Assembly (NCBI GenBank): GCA_023078685.1
Contig: JALGAS010000004.1
Coordinates: 5,332,001-5,396,000, forward strand
Length of the DNA: 64,000 nucleotides
Direction of reading: 5' to 3'
Source: Neopestalotiopsis rosae
Taxonomy: Eukaryota; Ascomycota; Sordariomycetes; Amphisphaeriales; Sporocadaceae
Shown here: positions 51,459-63,100 of the stretch, in pieces
Numbering within the stretch: the stretch's first letter is position 1
Layout: each line of letters opens with the position of its first letter
Notes under the pieces: model-generated
Databases searched by the model: none
What the model was told of the DNA's origin: nothing
What the model saw: only the letters and a program-made list of their open reading frames with translations
Translations under genes and position numbers: made by a program

Positions 51459-52475
51459 ATGGCGACCGCTTCAACGAGCTGCCGGGGCTTTACGCACCCG
51501 GTGATCCTTCTGATTAGAAGTTCCATGTCACCGGCCGCCCGTCACGGTACCACTGCCGCCGCTGTGTCGCAGTCAACATGTTTCCTCCGCTTATCTGCTG
51601 CTTCCCGGCGGTCCTCGAGGCTCTTCACGACGGCGAGTGCACGCTGCCAACAAAAGCCTGCTACAAAGGCCCAGATCGCCAAGGCGAGGGTGGAATCCCT
51701 CTCGAGGACACCGGTCGCGTCCACGTCATACGCCCAAGCACTGGCCCAGCGACCCGGCGGAGCTATACTGTACGAGGGCGCTGGCCAGAAGCTGTTCATC
51801 GTGTCGAGCTACTTGGCCGGAGTCGCCTGCCTGGGAGGCGCGGCTGCCAACATCGTCTTCAATGTCTATAACACGCCGCCGGGAGTGCCCGCGTGGACAG
51901 GCTATGCTTTCGGGTCCGTGGGCCTCATGCTCGCCATTCTGGGCGCGAACTTCATCCTCAAGCCGGCCAACATTGTGCGCAGGATCAAGCTCCTGCCCGT
52001 GCCCGAGAAGACGGCGGCGGCCAAGGCTGGAGGCTACTCTGCGCCCGCCAAGATCCAGATCGAGGTGCTCTCGCGCAGGCTGAGCCCCCTCCCCGGCATG
52101 CCCCTCAAGCGAACGGTCGTCGAGCCCCAGGACATTGTCCTCAACGCCAAAATGTACAACCCCAGGCCGTATGGCGCCGCGCCCGACTCAGTCATGGCTC
52201 AGGAGTGGGCCGAGCGCAACAAGGCCAGGGCCGATTACGACAAGCAGCACCCGGCTACTGCGGGCTTCCGCAGTGTCGGATGGGCCTTCTCGGGCTTCTT
52301 CCACAGCATTCGCCGCGGTCTGACGGGAGAGGGCTTTGCGCCCATTGAGGTCAATGGCCAAAAGCTCAGATTGGACATTTCCGAAGGTTTCGTCCTGGAC
52401 GAGGGCAAGGCCATGGACAGGATATTGAAGGTCAAGGAGGAGGCGGAGAGTCCTGGTATGCTTTTCAAGTCATAA
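51459..52475 (+). CDS. Mitochondrial inner-membrane protein, TMEM223/Mrx15-like candidate
   Basis: A single exon of 338 aa from the ATG at 51459. The first 75 residues are rich in Ser, Ala and Arg and lack acidic residues, as in a mitochondrial targeting peptide. The cleavage region is near RLFTTASARC. GGAILYEGAGQKLFIVSS leads into a membrane helix at about 112-137. A second helix follows at about 146-167, then a basic stop (NIVRRIKLLP) and a 160-residue soluble domain. This two-helix layout with an N-terminal LYEG-type strand resembles the TMEM223 / yeast Mrx15 type, which acts with mitoribosomes and cytochrome-oxidase assembly. That link is from memory and uncertain. The gene itself is well supported by unbroken coding sequence and its shared promoter with PDX1. 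Confidence 0.8.
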   Translation: MATASTSCRGFTHPVILLIRSSMSPAARHGTTAAAVSQSTCFLRLSAASRRSSRLFTTASARCQQKPATKAQIAKARVESLSRTPVASTSYAQALAQRPGGAILYEGAGQKLFIVSSYLAGVACLGGAAANIVFNVYNTPPGVPAWTGYAFGSVGLMLAILGANFILKPANIVRRIKLLPVPEKTAAAKAGGYSAPAKIQIEVLSRRLSPLPGMPLKRTVVEPQDIVLNAKMYNPRPYGAAPDSVMAQEWAERNKARADYDKQHPATAGFRSVGWAFSGFFHSIRRGLTGEGFAPIEVNGQKLRLDISEGFVLDEGKAMDRILKVKEEAESPGMLFKS

Positions 52476-52950
52476 GGCTTTAGACGAGCATGCATCAATG
52501 CCTTCTGAGGATCCTTCACCGTTGTAACAACATGTATCACTTGTACATTCAAATAGACGAGCAATCGGTGCGCTTGGAGAAGGTCCGGGCAAAATACCCC
52601 AAGTTTATATGCTTGAAAACAGGCTCCCCATCTGCAGTAAGGGAGGTCAGTCATTGACGTCAAACCGCTTGATGATGCACGACACTGCAGGCCAAAAGCA
52701 CCGACAATAAGGTTCTCCAGGGAAGCTGTTTCTGGGATTCACAAACTGTGCATAAAGGCGCAGCCTGCTTGCGTCCGACCGGACCATTCTCGCATATATG
52801 GTGCAGCAATTTAGCGAGCCAGGTCGAATGAGGATTCAATCGGAGAGAATCGGGGGTGCTTACGGATCGCAGCCCGCGTGACCACCGTTTTTTATAATAC
52901 CGCAGCACCAAGTGTCGAGTATAGACTAGAGCACAGTACGCACTCCCCTA
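52476..52950. other. Intergenic region
   Basis: The 3' untranslated region of the mitochondrial protein and the upstream region of the sulfotransferase-like gene. No gene was recognised. Confidence 0.55.
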
Positions 52951-52958
52951 TATAAATA
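52951..52958 (+). promoter_or_regulatory. TATA box of the sulfotransferase-like gene
   Basis: A consensus TATAAATA lies 87-94 nt upstream of the start codon. It is identical in sequence and similar in spacing to the element before the small secreted protein gene. Confidence 0.5.
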
Positions 52959-53044
52959 CGACCATATAAGTCGTAAAATATGAACAAATAAAATAGAGAA
53001 AGCATTCTTGACACAATTCATTTCAAGTTGATCTCCCAATAATC

Positions 53045-54017
53045 ATGAAAGACATGAAAGTTCTCGTCCTCGGGATGCCCCGCACAGGGACACAATGTGA
53101 GTAATTGAACAACAAAACCGCCCTAATTCCTGGTCAAGGTTGACACTTTGTTGCAGCAATCGCAGATGCATTAATCCAACTCGGCATATCTCCAGTATAC
53201 CACATGCGCGAAGTTGGCAAGAACAAACATATAGCGGCATGGTGTGAGGCCATGGACGCCAAGTTCGAGGGCAAAGGCGAGCCATATGGCCGCGAGCAGT
53301 TCGACAAGATACTCGGTGATTATGAGGTGAGATTACCTCCTATTTATCAAATAATCAAAGGACTATGCGTGTCGTGACGTACTTGAGAGGCAATCAGCCA
53401 TGCTTCCATCAGAGCCATCTCTCAAGTTGAGAAAGAGTCAGTGAAGCTCAAAACACAGAGGTTGACGCTCAGAAACAGGGCTTGACAGATTACCCAGCCG
53501 CCGTCTTCCCGGAAGAGCTCATCAAGGCCTACCCGAACGCCAAGATCATCCTCACCGTCCGCGACGAGGACAAGTGGTACGACAGCATGATGGCGACCCT
53601 GGTCCACCAGCGCGCCAATGCCCCAGAGGATCCCAGGGATATGGCCTCGGTGTCAACCCGGTATCATCGATATTGTGTAAGTCGTCTTTTTTCTTCTTCT
53701 CTCATCTTGCCAATCTCCGTTTGTTTCGACGTCTATATCAAGTTTCCCTAACGTTACTTTGCAAGTGGAATGATGACTTCCCCACCCACGGCCGAGAGGC
53801 CTACCGCCGACACAACGCCACGGTGCGGGAGGCGGCCGAGGGCAGAGAGTTTCTCGAGTACCAGACGGGCAGCGGCTGGGCTCCGCTGTGCGAGTTCCTG
53901 GGCGTGGCCGTACCGGACACGCCGTACCCGCGGGCCGACGCCTGGATTGCTTACAAGAAGGAGGTCCAGGAGCGGGAGGCGTTGGAGAAGAAGCAGGAGC
54001 AGGAAGTTCAGGCATAA
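53045..54017 (+). CDS. P-loop sulfotransferase-like protein
   Basis: Exons 53045-53096, 53157-53326, 53479-53676 and 53766-54017 (introns 60, 152 and 89 nt) give 223 aa. The P-loop GMPRTGTQS at residues 10-18 is split by the first intron. It corresponds to the 5'-phosphosulfate-binding loop (GxPRTGT) of the fungal sulfotransferase group. Other family marks are DALIQLGISPVYHMREV, the DYPAAVFPEELIKAYPNAKIILTVRDEDKWYDS block, where the R of TVRD would contact the 3'-phosphate, and the closing GWAPLCEFLGVAVPDTPYPR. These proteins are often annotated only as hypothetical, and neither donor nor acceptor is proven. The first start has a second in-frame Met three codons on. The C terminus is a charged helix. 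Confidence 0.88.
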
Positions 54018-54898
54018 CGTGAACCTGGGTAGAAGCTGTTTCTGAGTAAAGGGAACGGACACTGTATCTTTCGGTGCCATGAAGTATATTTGAAACCGCA
54101 ATAGCTTGTGGACAAGGAGATGAGGAATGCAGCCAGGGAAAGAGATACCACGAGAGCCCCCTTGATGAATACATCACGGTGGCAGTGAAACATCTTTTCA
54201 ACAATCATCTCATGTTTACAGGTCTCATTACTCAATGTTGTCTTCGAAAAATGTAGACGTGCCGCAAACGCCCAAAATTGCCCCATGTATTTACAAGTGG
54301 CTGTTATCTTAGACCTTGCGACTAATGAGGCTTGGAAAGAAAAGGTACCGTTGAGGACCGAGAAGGTAGTTAACCGTGTTGCCGACAATGTTTTGTTTAA
54401 TTGTCGTCAAGGTGTGATGAGAGACCACAGGACTGCCAAAGCATTCCGGGACGCGTGATGTGAGGGATAGAAGGCAGGGTAATGTTGATAGTGGATTGTT
54501 TTCACAAACACAGAGTTGGGTCCGTTTCTATAGAGCCTGTCGTTACCATCAAATCTTGCATTTATTTGTTTTCCTGCTCTGAAAGCTGCGAGATGGGCAA
54601 ACTTAAACGACAGCAATATCGAAAAAGCTGCAATGGGCTTTCTCGCAAACATGACAAAGGTCCGACGGCTCACAAACCGATCAATTACTCGCCCAAGACA
54701 AGGAATTCTCAGTGACCATGTCAGAAATACAGTCCGGTTTATAAATCACATTATTCCTCTCTTTTGTTCGGGCCAAACCTCTTGTTAGTGAATAGACCCC
54801 AGATCAGAATCAATATAAAAAGCCAGATCAACGAAAGGATTCACGGTCTGAAAGTGGCTGGGTAGACTCTTGGGTAAAAGGATAGAGGAAAAAGGAGG
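54018..54898. other. Convergent intergenic region
   Basis: No supportable gene. It precedes the tRNA-like element. Confidence 0.5.
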
Positions 54899-54985
54899 AA
54901 AAAGCGTAACACTACTCGGAATTGAACTCATGACCCAAGCAAAAAGAGATCGAGCAGCCTAAAGACCACTCCCACTAGCCGAACT
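54899..54985 (-). repeat. tRNA-like Pol III element, possible SINE relic
   Basis: Read on the minus strand, it has an A-box-like GGCTAGTGGGAGTGG near the start, a B box GTTCAATTC (54919-54927, fits GWTCRANNC) and a T5 stop at 54899-54903. It does not fold into a good cloverleaf: the acceptor and T stems mispair. It is therefore read as a decayed tRNA gene or a tRNA-derived short interspersed element rather than a working tRNA. The copy number is unknown. Confidence 0.4.
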
Positions 54986-55345
54986 AGTTTGCAGTTTTGT
55001 TTATCCAGGTCATGCCCCAAACCCAAGGACCTGTGATAGATTTTCTGTTAATTTAGATATTTGACCCCTCTATTTTGGGGCACTGGGAAAACCATGTGGG
55101 TGTGAGCAAAGTTCATTGGTGTATGCAAACGGCTATTCATTGACGAGGCAACCCTTTTGGCCGCCAGCTTTACAAGCAGATAATCCCCCTCTGGGCTGCC
55201 AGAAACGCCCATCAACTAGAACAAGAAATACGTGTTCTTGCTTTTGGTTTTAATTCCTTCTCAAGACCAAGACGCCCCTTTGATGCTCTCTCCAATAATT
55301 CCCCTTAATCAACTTCCAAATACCTCCTCTCATCTGATTCGCCTC

Positions 55346-57163
55346 TCAGTCATCAAGCTTCAAGCCTTCCAGCTCCTTCTTGAGCACCTCTACCGGCCGA
55401 AACGTGCTCCTAAACTTGCCAATGACGTGGATGCGCTGCGGCACGCTCTTCTCCTCCTCGACCGCCTCCCCCCTCTCCCGGGCCCTCTCGGCCTCGATCT
55501 GCGCCACGCTCTTGACCTCGGCAAAGTCCCCCCTGACGCCCGTCTTCTCCTCGCCCCAGATCTCGAAGAACGGGTAACCGTGCTGGGCGTACGTCTCGGC
55601 GTCGACGGGCGTCGGCGGCGGCGGCAGGCCCGTGACGTCGCTAAAGGACTCTGAGTCCAGGATCTGCAGGTTGAGCAGGATGGCCGCGTCCACGTCCCAC
55701 ACGTCGGCCGGCTGCGGGTCCGGCTCAATGGTCTGCTGGATCAGGCCGCCGGCCGCGAGGCCCATCTCCTTGACCTTTTTGCTGCGGGGGGCGGCAGCTG
55801 CTGATCTTCCGCCCCTGCCGGAAGAAGTGGACATCCTACTAAAGGCTTTCAGTTGTTGAGGAGGAGAGTGAGGGGCCGATTTCATGGCATAGCTATTGGG
55901 GAGTGCTGCTGCTGGAGAACTTGCTCCGAAGCTCATGACTTCTGCATCATTCTGGTCAGTCTCGACGACACGATTTGCAGGAAACCTTTTTACTGGAGAA
56001 AACATACCTGGTACAATCTGCGGGCTATAGCCAGAGGGAGCAGCGCATAACATAGATGTCCCAAAGGAAGCCGGTGCAGCAGCACCAAACAAGGCGGCGC
56101 CGCCGGGAGGGGGAGGAGGAACGGCACCACCGGATCCAAAAAGAACCTCCTCTCGCCTGTGGGACAAGTTGAGAGAGCCATTTGGCTTGAAATAGAGGCT
56201 GCCGAGTTTCGTGGCGCTGGCATCGGACTCGCTGGCATTAAAGCACGTGTACATTTCAGGGTCGTACGTGTCCGTATCAATAACCTGATCCTCCAAGGCC
56301 ACGTCAAACTCCTCCAGCAGCAACTTTTTCAGGTCCAGCACCGAGCTCTCCTCGCTCAGCCCCTTCTCGGCCAGCACCAGCGACCGCTTGATGACGCCGC
56401 CGTCCTTGTTTTCGTACCGCACCTGGAGCTCGCGCGGCAGCCCGCACTTTACGGGCACCACCTCGATCTGCACGCCGCCGACCTTTTCCTCGCCCGTCAC
56501 CTGGGCCTCGACGCTGAACCCGGAGCCCTTGGGCTTGGCGACGAACTGCCGGATCGTGCCGTCCTCGCTCGCGATGCCGTCGAGCCACGGCTGGCCCGGC
56601 ACCACCATGTAGTCCTGGACGGGCTTGCCTTCCTGGAGCATGCGCAACCGCTTCCGGCGCGTCTGATCCGTGTCATCGTGCAGCGGCAGGCCCGACACGG
56701 CGTTGACGCCGCCGACGTAGATCTTGAGCGCAAAGGGGCGGGAGGCGCGGAAATTGATCCACATGGCCTCGCGCTGGTACATGGGAAAGAAGAGACCCCC
56801 CTTGGCCGCCATGTCCTCGGGCATGCGGTCCGCGTAGTCCTGCACCCGGTACAGCGGGAACTGGCCCATGCTCGGCGGCAGCATGTTGGTGTCGCGGTTG
56901 TCGGGCACGCGAATGGTGCGGTTGAGGGTGAGCTCGAGGGCGCCGTTCGCGGGACCCTGGTTTATGCGAATGGTGCCTACACTGCTGCTGCTGCCCCAGC
57001 TGTTGTCTGTGCCAGATGCTGCTGCCGCCGTGTTTGGCAAGTCCACGGTTAGGCGGCGAAATGGAGAAGAGGAAGGGAAAGAAGAGTCCTGGCCACCATC
57101 ATGACCTTCGTTGGTCAGTATGTCTACTTGCCGAGCCGAGGAGTCGTTCTTGATGAGAACCAT
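55346..57163 (-). CDS. Conserved fungal protein of unknown function
   Basis: An unbroken frame of 605 aa from the ATG at 57163 (MVLIKNDSSARQVDILTNEG). The sequence resembles a group of uncharacterised ascomycete proteins. It has FPLYRVQDYADRMPEDM, an ALKIYVGGVNAVSGLP strand pair, QDYMVVPGQPWLDGIA, a basic RQFVAKPKGSGFSVEAQVTGEE segment, then a disordered Pro/Gly/Ala region. The C-terminal module has AAILLNLQILDSESFSDVTGLPPPPTPVDAETYAQHG and ends with EIWGEE and VKSVAQIE. No catalytic motif, signal peptide or membrane helix is evident. A 66-nt in-frame segment at 56007-55942 has consensus splice ends. If removed, the product is 583 aa. It is convergent with the sulfotransferase-like gene. Confidence 0.85.
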   Translation of the reverse strand: MVLIKNDSSARQVDILTNEGHDGGQDSSFPSSSPFRRLTVDLPNTAAAASGTDNSWGSSSSVGTIRINQGPANGALELTLNRTIRVPDNRDTNMLPPSMGQFPLYRVQDYADRMPEDMAAKGGLFFPMYQREAMWINFRASRPFALKIYVGGVNAVSGLPLHDDTDQTRRKRLRMLQEGKPVQDYMVVPGQPWLDGIASEDGTIRQFVAKPKGSGFSVEAQVTGEEKVGGVQIEVVPVKCGLPRELQVRYENKDGGVIKRSLVLAEKGLSEESSVLDLKKLLLEEFDVALEDQVIDTDTYDPEMYTCFNASESDASATKLGSLYFKPNGSLNLSHRREEVLFGSGGAVPPPPPGGAALFGAAAPASFGTSMLCAAPSGYSPQIVPGMFSPVKRFPANRVVETDQNDAEVMSFGASSPAAALPNSYAMKSAPHSPPQQLKAFSRMSTSSGRGGRSAAAAPRSKKVKEMGLAAGGLIQQTIEPDPQPADVWDVDAAILLNLQILDSESFSDVTGLPPPPTPVDAETYAQHGYPFFEIWGEEKTGVRGDFAEVKSVAQIEAERARERGEAVEEEKSVPQRIHVIGKFRSTFRPVEVLKKELEGLKLDD

Positions 57164-60100
57164 GTTGAAAATTTGTGACAGCCCAATCAATCGAAGGTGA
57201 GATAGCTGTCGAATATTGGTTCAATGCTGCTTAGGACGCCCAAATATGATTCGTTGCGAATGAATATACTCGATCGTATTTGGTTTGCAAGTGCAGTGTT
57301 TTCCGGTGCCTCCTCTCTTGCTCTTCTATGGCTTGATCATGTATTGGAGAGGTTCGAATGTATGAGTTGAGTTAGAGAGTTACGAGTCGTCACTTTATAC
57401 AAGAAAGTCTTCCTTTATTGAGACCATTGAATGTTTGGCTTTGAGACATTGAAGAATCCCCTCCAAGGCAGCAAGAATAGCATGTGCACGCTTTCAAGAG
57501 GCAACCAAATAAAGAGCACGTCCCAGGCATCAAGCTACGTCAAAAGGTGCAAGGTTTACATACAATTGGAGAAGGAGGCGGTGCCTAGGGCTGAAAGGTC
57601 GTAGTATTCCCATCGCACGGCGCGAGCTAGCAGCTAAAGACATGAACCGTCCCGCTCTAGTACATGAACTAGATCAAGGAACCTGACCTAGATGGGCATT
57701 AGCCCCCATTGGCAATGGAGTTTTTGCATCTCTTTCTTTCCTTCTCCCTTGCTCCGTATCCAGCTCTTGGTTCAGAAGTTTTACTGCAGGGTCTCAAGGG
57801 AGAAAAAGCCCCCCCTTGTTGATCGACCTTTTCGTAGATCTATTGCATCTCTTTTGTGGAAACCTGGGGGGGATTAGTCTCTTGGTAAGAAACCCTGCAG
57901 CCCGGGTTTTCGATCTGGGTGGATATACTGGTCAAAACAATCTACGTCACCACTTTCATCATGAAATGTTTGAAACCAAGCACTTGATAAAGGATGTCGT
58001 GTCTCACTCATTTTCCTTTGAAGCACTGACGATAGGCTCAACTGTTTTGTGATGCAAGGGAGCGTGGATATACCATTAGTCATCTCCGGATGTGGAGCTG
58101 CTCGCACGAACGTACGTAGTATAGTTTCTCGCACTTCACACACTCACCTACAAAACTAGAAGCCTGCCAGTAGCTGTGCCACCGTATGACTAGGGCCCCG
58201 AAATACGAGAAATACGAGATGTGAAGTGATCGAAATCGCCAATCGCAACACAGATCAAAGCAGCGATGCATATTTGCGTACAGAGTGACCAAGAGCAGAA
58301 CCACAGCCGTGGTTTGGTTGTATGTTGTGATCATTGACTGTTTTTCATGCAGGCAAGCAGTGTCACACATCAGTATACCTGCTGCGTACATGTGGCAAGT
58401 TCCGTATGACCGTTGATTGACAGATGAACTAGTTTAACGCATGAGTCACACCGAGCGCAATTATCACTTACATCTGATTAGGTGCCAATACAAAGTCGCG
58501 CCCATACGTCTGGTGGCTGATGCCAACTGCATGCTGCAAAGGGTAGGTCAATCGCCTCGAATAACTACGGACGCGTCTGACCGACTAAAATTCCTGTGAC
58601 ACTGGAATTTCTTGTCATGAGATAAAAGGTCGCCATGTCCCGCATTGCACGAAGGTCGCTCATCCGGATGATACGTACGGCCATGTCGGATAGTGACTGT
58701 CGTTCTATTTTGCCACCCCATTGTGTTGCCGAAGCCTAGAATGCCGTGCTCATTTTTATTTTCCAATAGCACAAGGCTCGCGGTACCGGGAGCCAATCTC
58801 ATTGGAACTCCGCCGGAGTTTTCCTCGCGGATACCTGCAGCATCGCTTACCTCGGACAGGTCTCCGGGGCGGGACGGACGGAAGCCTTCAGGCCTTTTGT
58901 CTTTGCTTGTGTCACCCAAACACCAAAAGGCCAAGTGTATCGTGTCCAATCACCGCAACGAATGGTCGGAGGAGGGAGGGGTGGATGGATCGGGCCAGAA
59001 CCGGCGCCCCGGTGAGCTTCTTCATGCCTGATCGAGAGCTCGGTTACCAGTTCCTAGTCACCGATCCAAGTTATATTCATGGTCAGAACTTCTCGGTCTG
59101 GTGCTAGTTACCATATATTGGACACGTGCACTGACATATTTGGCACAAGTATCGAGACTTTCGTGTCCTGCAGCGCTGGGTCAGTGTGCCCAAATGATTT
59201 TTACCCAACACGAAACGGAAATGTAGCCGATTTGACGCATCTTCCTTCAAAAGTTGGAGAAGAAGTTCTTTGCATAGAGCGAATCATGGAACAGCAAAAG
59301 TTTCTGACTGCTGTCCCGGTGCTCAAGAGGAGAAAAGGGAGAGCGCTGGGCGACGAAAATGGTCCCAATTCAAGTTGTCGCCATGCTGCGAAATCCAAGA
59401 CAGTCCCGGAGTACGGGCAATGGCGCTTACGTGATGGACAACATTTCTTCTCGAAATCAGGCACCTGCACATCGAAACGTTGGGCAAGACTAGATTTTGG
59501 GCAACATCCACTTGCCTGGACGGCTTCAGAACTCCGATTCTCCGGCTGTCACAAGATCGATCGGCAAAGGACGGGTGGCACAGAGTCGGGGTCGAGTACA
59601 ACGAAAATAAGTAGCGAGTGCTCATTGTCGTCTGGCCACACGAGAGACCGCTCGGGCGTATGCACGGGTACCAGCAGTGCAGAAGTTCCATGCTTTGGTA
59701 CTTCTTCCCCTTTCCGTGGCTCCCCCCTTTGGACCCGACTCTAGAATTTTGAACAAATTAAATATCTCGACACAAGCTAGGAGAGGCCCTGCCCTCGGAA
59801 CTCAATGTGCCTTACACGGCGGGTAGTAAGTATGCGTTATGCAGAGCGCAAGTGACAGCAGATTCGGGAAGGCTGAAACTGGTGAAGATGCTGCAATTGC
59901 GTGGACAAGAGACAGTGACTTGAACGACGGTGGCAGACAGACACTCAGAGCTGCAAGGGGGTGAATACTCGTGAGCCATGACGTTTCCGGTGTGGGCGGG
60001 AACGCGGGATGCTGTCGTAAATCGCATCTCTTCAACCATCGAGAACGGCGCATGGCGGACACTGCAGAACATCATGCATTGGGCCACGGTCCGGGCAGCA

Positions 60101-63100
60101 ATGGTTTTGACGCAGGGGAAAGACCGCTTCCAGAACCCTCTGGCGGGAGAGAGCAAGAGACAATGATGCATTCCAGGGCGCTGGGACGGCGGACGTGCCG
60201 ACCCCGGCAGATGGGACTTCTCATAAGCCAGATCGAACCACCTGCATCTGCAATCGGCCAGATGAGGAAATCGTTGATCTTGGATCCATGGGATTTTGCA
60301 GAAGTAGTCACCCTGGGTGGTTCATCCAGGGTCTTCGAATTTCTCTTCTTCTGCCCCGAAAACGACATGAATGAGAGAAGCCCTTGCGGCAAATGTTGCT
60401 AGAAGTAAACCTCATCGCTACCGGGTATGCGCTTCAAAAGTCATTCAAGTACGTGGAGCGGACAGCGTCGGATGAGAATCATATGATGAGCAGATAATGC
60501 AGGTCCGAACTAGAGGCGTCCTTCACCAAGATGTTATCCGACTGCATGAAGGACGCAGTGTATCGATGCATTCAGCCTTCAGCGTCTGCCAGATTAATCA
60601 TAAAGTCCGGGTTGACAAGGTTTTGGCCATTAACGCCAATGCTTGCCATGCCGCGGCCTGTCTTTGGAAACTTTGGCAGAATTCGTCATGACGATCTATT
60701 GGGCCAAAACCATGCCAAGGTGCTGGTAACCACGAAGATAATGGATCTAGTAGACCATTATAGGAGAGAGAATTTTGAAAATAATTGCGGCAGAGTCCCT
60801 TTTTCTTGCACTGGCTACTTCATGTTAACGCATACGAATCTAAGTTGGGAAAAAGTCTTAGAAAGCATCTGAATAATGTTGACTTCATTCCCAATTGTAT
60901 ATAGTGTGTTCTTGGGAGACAAGAAACCTCTGAACGCTTTGCAGCTCAACACTATGGCGGCTGTGTAAAATGTGTCGTCTCGTTAGTCAAAGCAGTCTCG
61001 CATCACTGCTTTCTCATATCATCATATCGAGGCCCGTGTCAACCATTTGTTGAAACGATACAGACACAATGCTGATTGCTCGACTCTCAGGCAAAGCGTT
61101 GCAGCTCCAGCGTTGGAGCTATCTTTTTTTCTTATTTTTCCCGGTTGTCGACAACAGGGAAGCAAGTTGGCTGGATAAGCGATAAGCCTGCATATCTCCA
61201 AATCTCGTATCGACGTGAGGGGCGGGTCGATTCCGCAAACCCGTGGCGAGCACTCTCCCTGTCTAGGGTCGAGAAGTTGGTGATGTTTTTTTTGTTTTTC
61301 TATTGTCTTGCAGATAGCGGCTGGGGAGGGGACTGTGACAGCGGCTACACCATGTGGTATGTGTTGTCCAGCCTTCTGCAGATGGATGTTTTGAGAACAC
61401 CAAAAGCAATATTCTTGCATCAGGCATCTACCACGAGGCACTGCACATGTCAAAAGTATGACTCGACGTGCAAGCTCGATTCAACTTTGTTCGGTATCTC
61501 CTTCCTGTTCGCGCTGGCTTATAAGGATGAACACCAATCGCTTTGTTTGACCAGGTCATGAGATACGCCACGGAAACCTTACCAGATATGCTACCTAGCA
61601 TTAGAGGCATCGATGCTTTTTAACGGAACAAATGGAGGGCAAAAAGTTCTTTGCAATATCGGAGGAGGACATTCAGCCGCCCCCCCCTTGAGCGGGAAAC
61701 AACTGTAAGTCTTCCATCCTTGTGACTTTGCACGCACACTTGATGTATCAGATGGAAACTTTAGGCCTGTAGATGGTTGGCTGGCGAAGGTCATAAGTGG
61801 CCTGCCTCGTTGATGCTCGAGGAACAAGGAGGCTCACCATGCAGCTATCATAGCCGGACACGTCAATCGAAGACAGCGCAGTCGAAGAGAATTGACATCT
61901 TACCTCAAGATCGGGTAACACTTGTACGTCGGTCAGCTCATAGCTCTCTCACCGATACCCTACTTACTAAAGCCAAGGCTAGTACTTGGTCAATTCGCTG
62001 TCCTTGCTCTCTACAGTCGGAGTCTAGGAGGGAAGAAAGAAGTGTTTCTTCGGCAGCTTTGCAGACGAGGCTTATAGCGGCTCTGATACGAGAATATGAT
62101 CCGAGTGTACCTCTATGCTTGCTGTGATTGAGAGGACCAAGCGTACGCAGATGCGGCACAGCCAACTAGCACTTTGCTCGTCACGGGTGGCAGTTGTCAA
62201 TAGTATCTCGTCCCCCAAGTCGGCGTTCAGTCATTCTATTCCATATGTCCATAATCAATCACTTGTCATGCATGTGCGTCATATACGACGTTCAGCCTTG
62301 TGAGACATTTCTTCTTTCTGTTGGCGTGCGTTACGGATTTGTGAGCCGGGCCCATGAGGATCTGTTTCCCCTGTCACTTGACTGCGTGCCGTGTGTTTAA
62401 CGTAGCAGTCTGTTCGTTCCGTGCTGAGACGGACGGACGGGTGTCGCTCATTGCTCGGAGTGGTGATCTTTGTGTAATGCAATGCTCAGCGGATCGTGCC
62501 AATGATCCCTCTCCGGCTGGAGGGAGGTCCGGCTCCGAGGTGATTGGCAGGTGTCATGGTGATGCCGTCCAAAGTTGCATAAGCGACAGAGTCTTCGCAC
62601 AATTGTCATATTCTCCTGCATCAGTACCCGACGCCATGACCTTTTGGAGTTGTCTCAAGTGCTTAATTTTTCAAGTCGGTCAAGGACGGCAATAGTCTGT
62701 ACTTTTCTTGAACTGTTGAAGAATCCCAGTAGTCCCCATGGGCCCCTGTACTAGTATGCATTCGTGGTGCGGTGTGTCCGTATGCCACGTTGTTCAAGAG
62801 GATATGCATTGGCGCGGGCGCGGGGATAGGATGGAAGCAGCGGGTGGAGACGTTGCCGTTTCGTTCCTTTCGCCAATGGGCCAGGTAATTGGCAGCGGAT
62901 CGCCTAAACCCATGCGAAAAGTGTTGATCCTATCTAGACCGGTTGGCGTCCTCTTCAGGCCATTATCAAGAAAAGGCTTATCGCGATATGCAGGTTTGAG
63001 GAGGAAACCATGTCCGAAGACAAAGCGAAACGGCAGCCAAGAGTCCATTGGACAATGCACGTTATGGTCAGTAGTAGCTAGAAGAAAGTCGAAAGAGAAT

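Noticed and set aside
56159..57052. 297-codon plus-strand frame
   Set aside because: Antisense to the conserved 605-aa gene; no family features.
59079..59744. 221-codon plus-strand frame
   Set aside because: Begins with an ATG but has no domain, no fungal codon preference and no upstream signals; likely chance.
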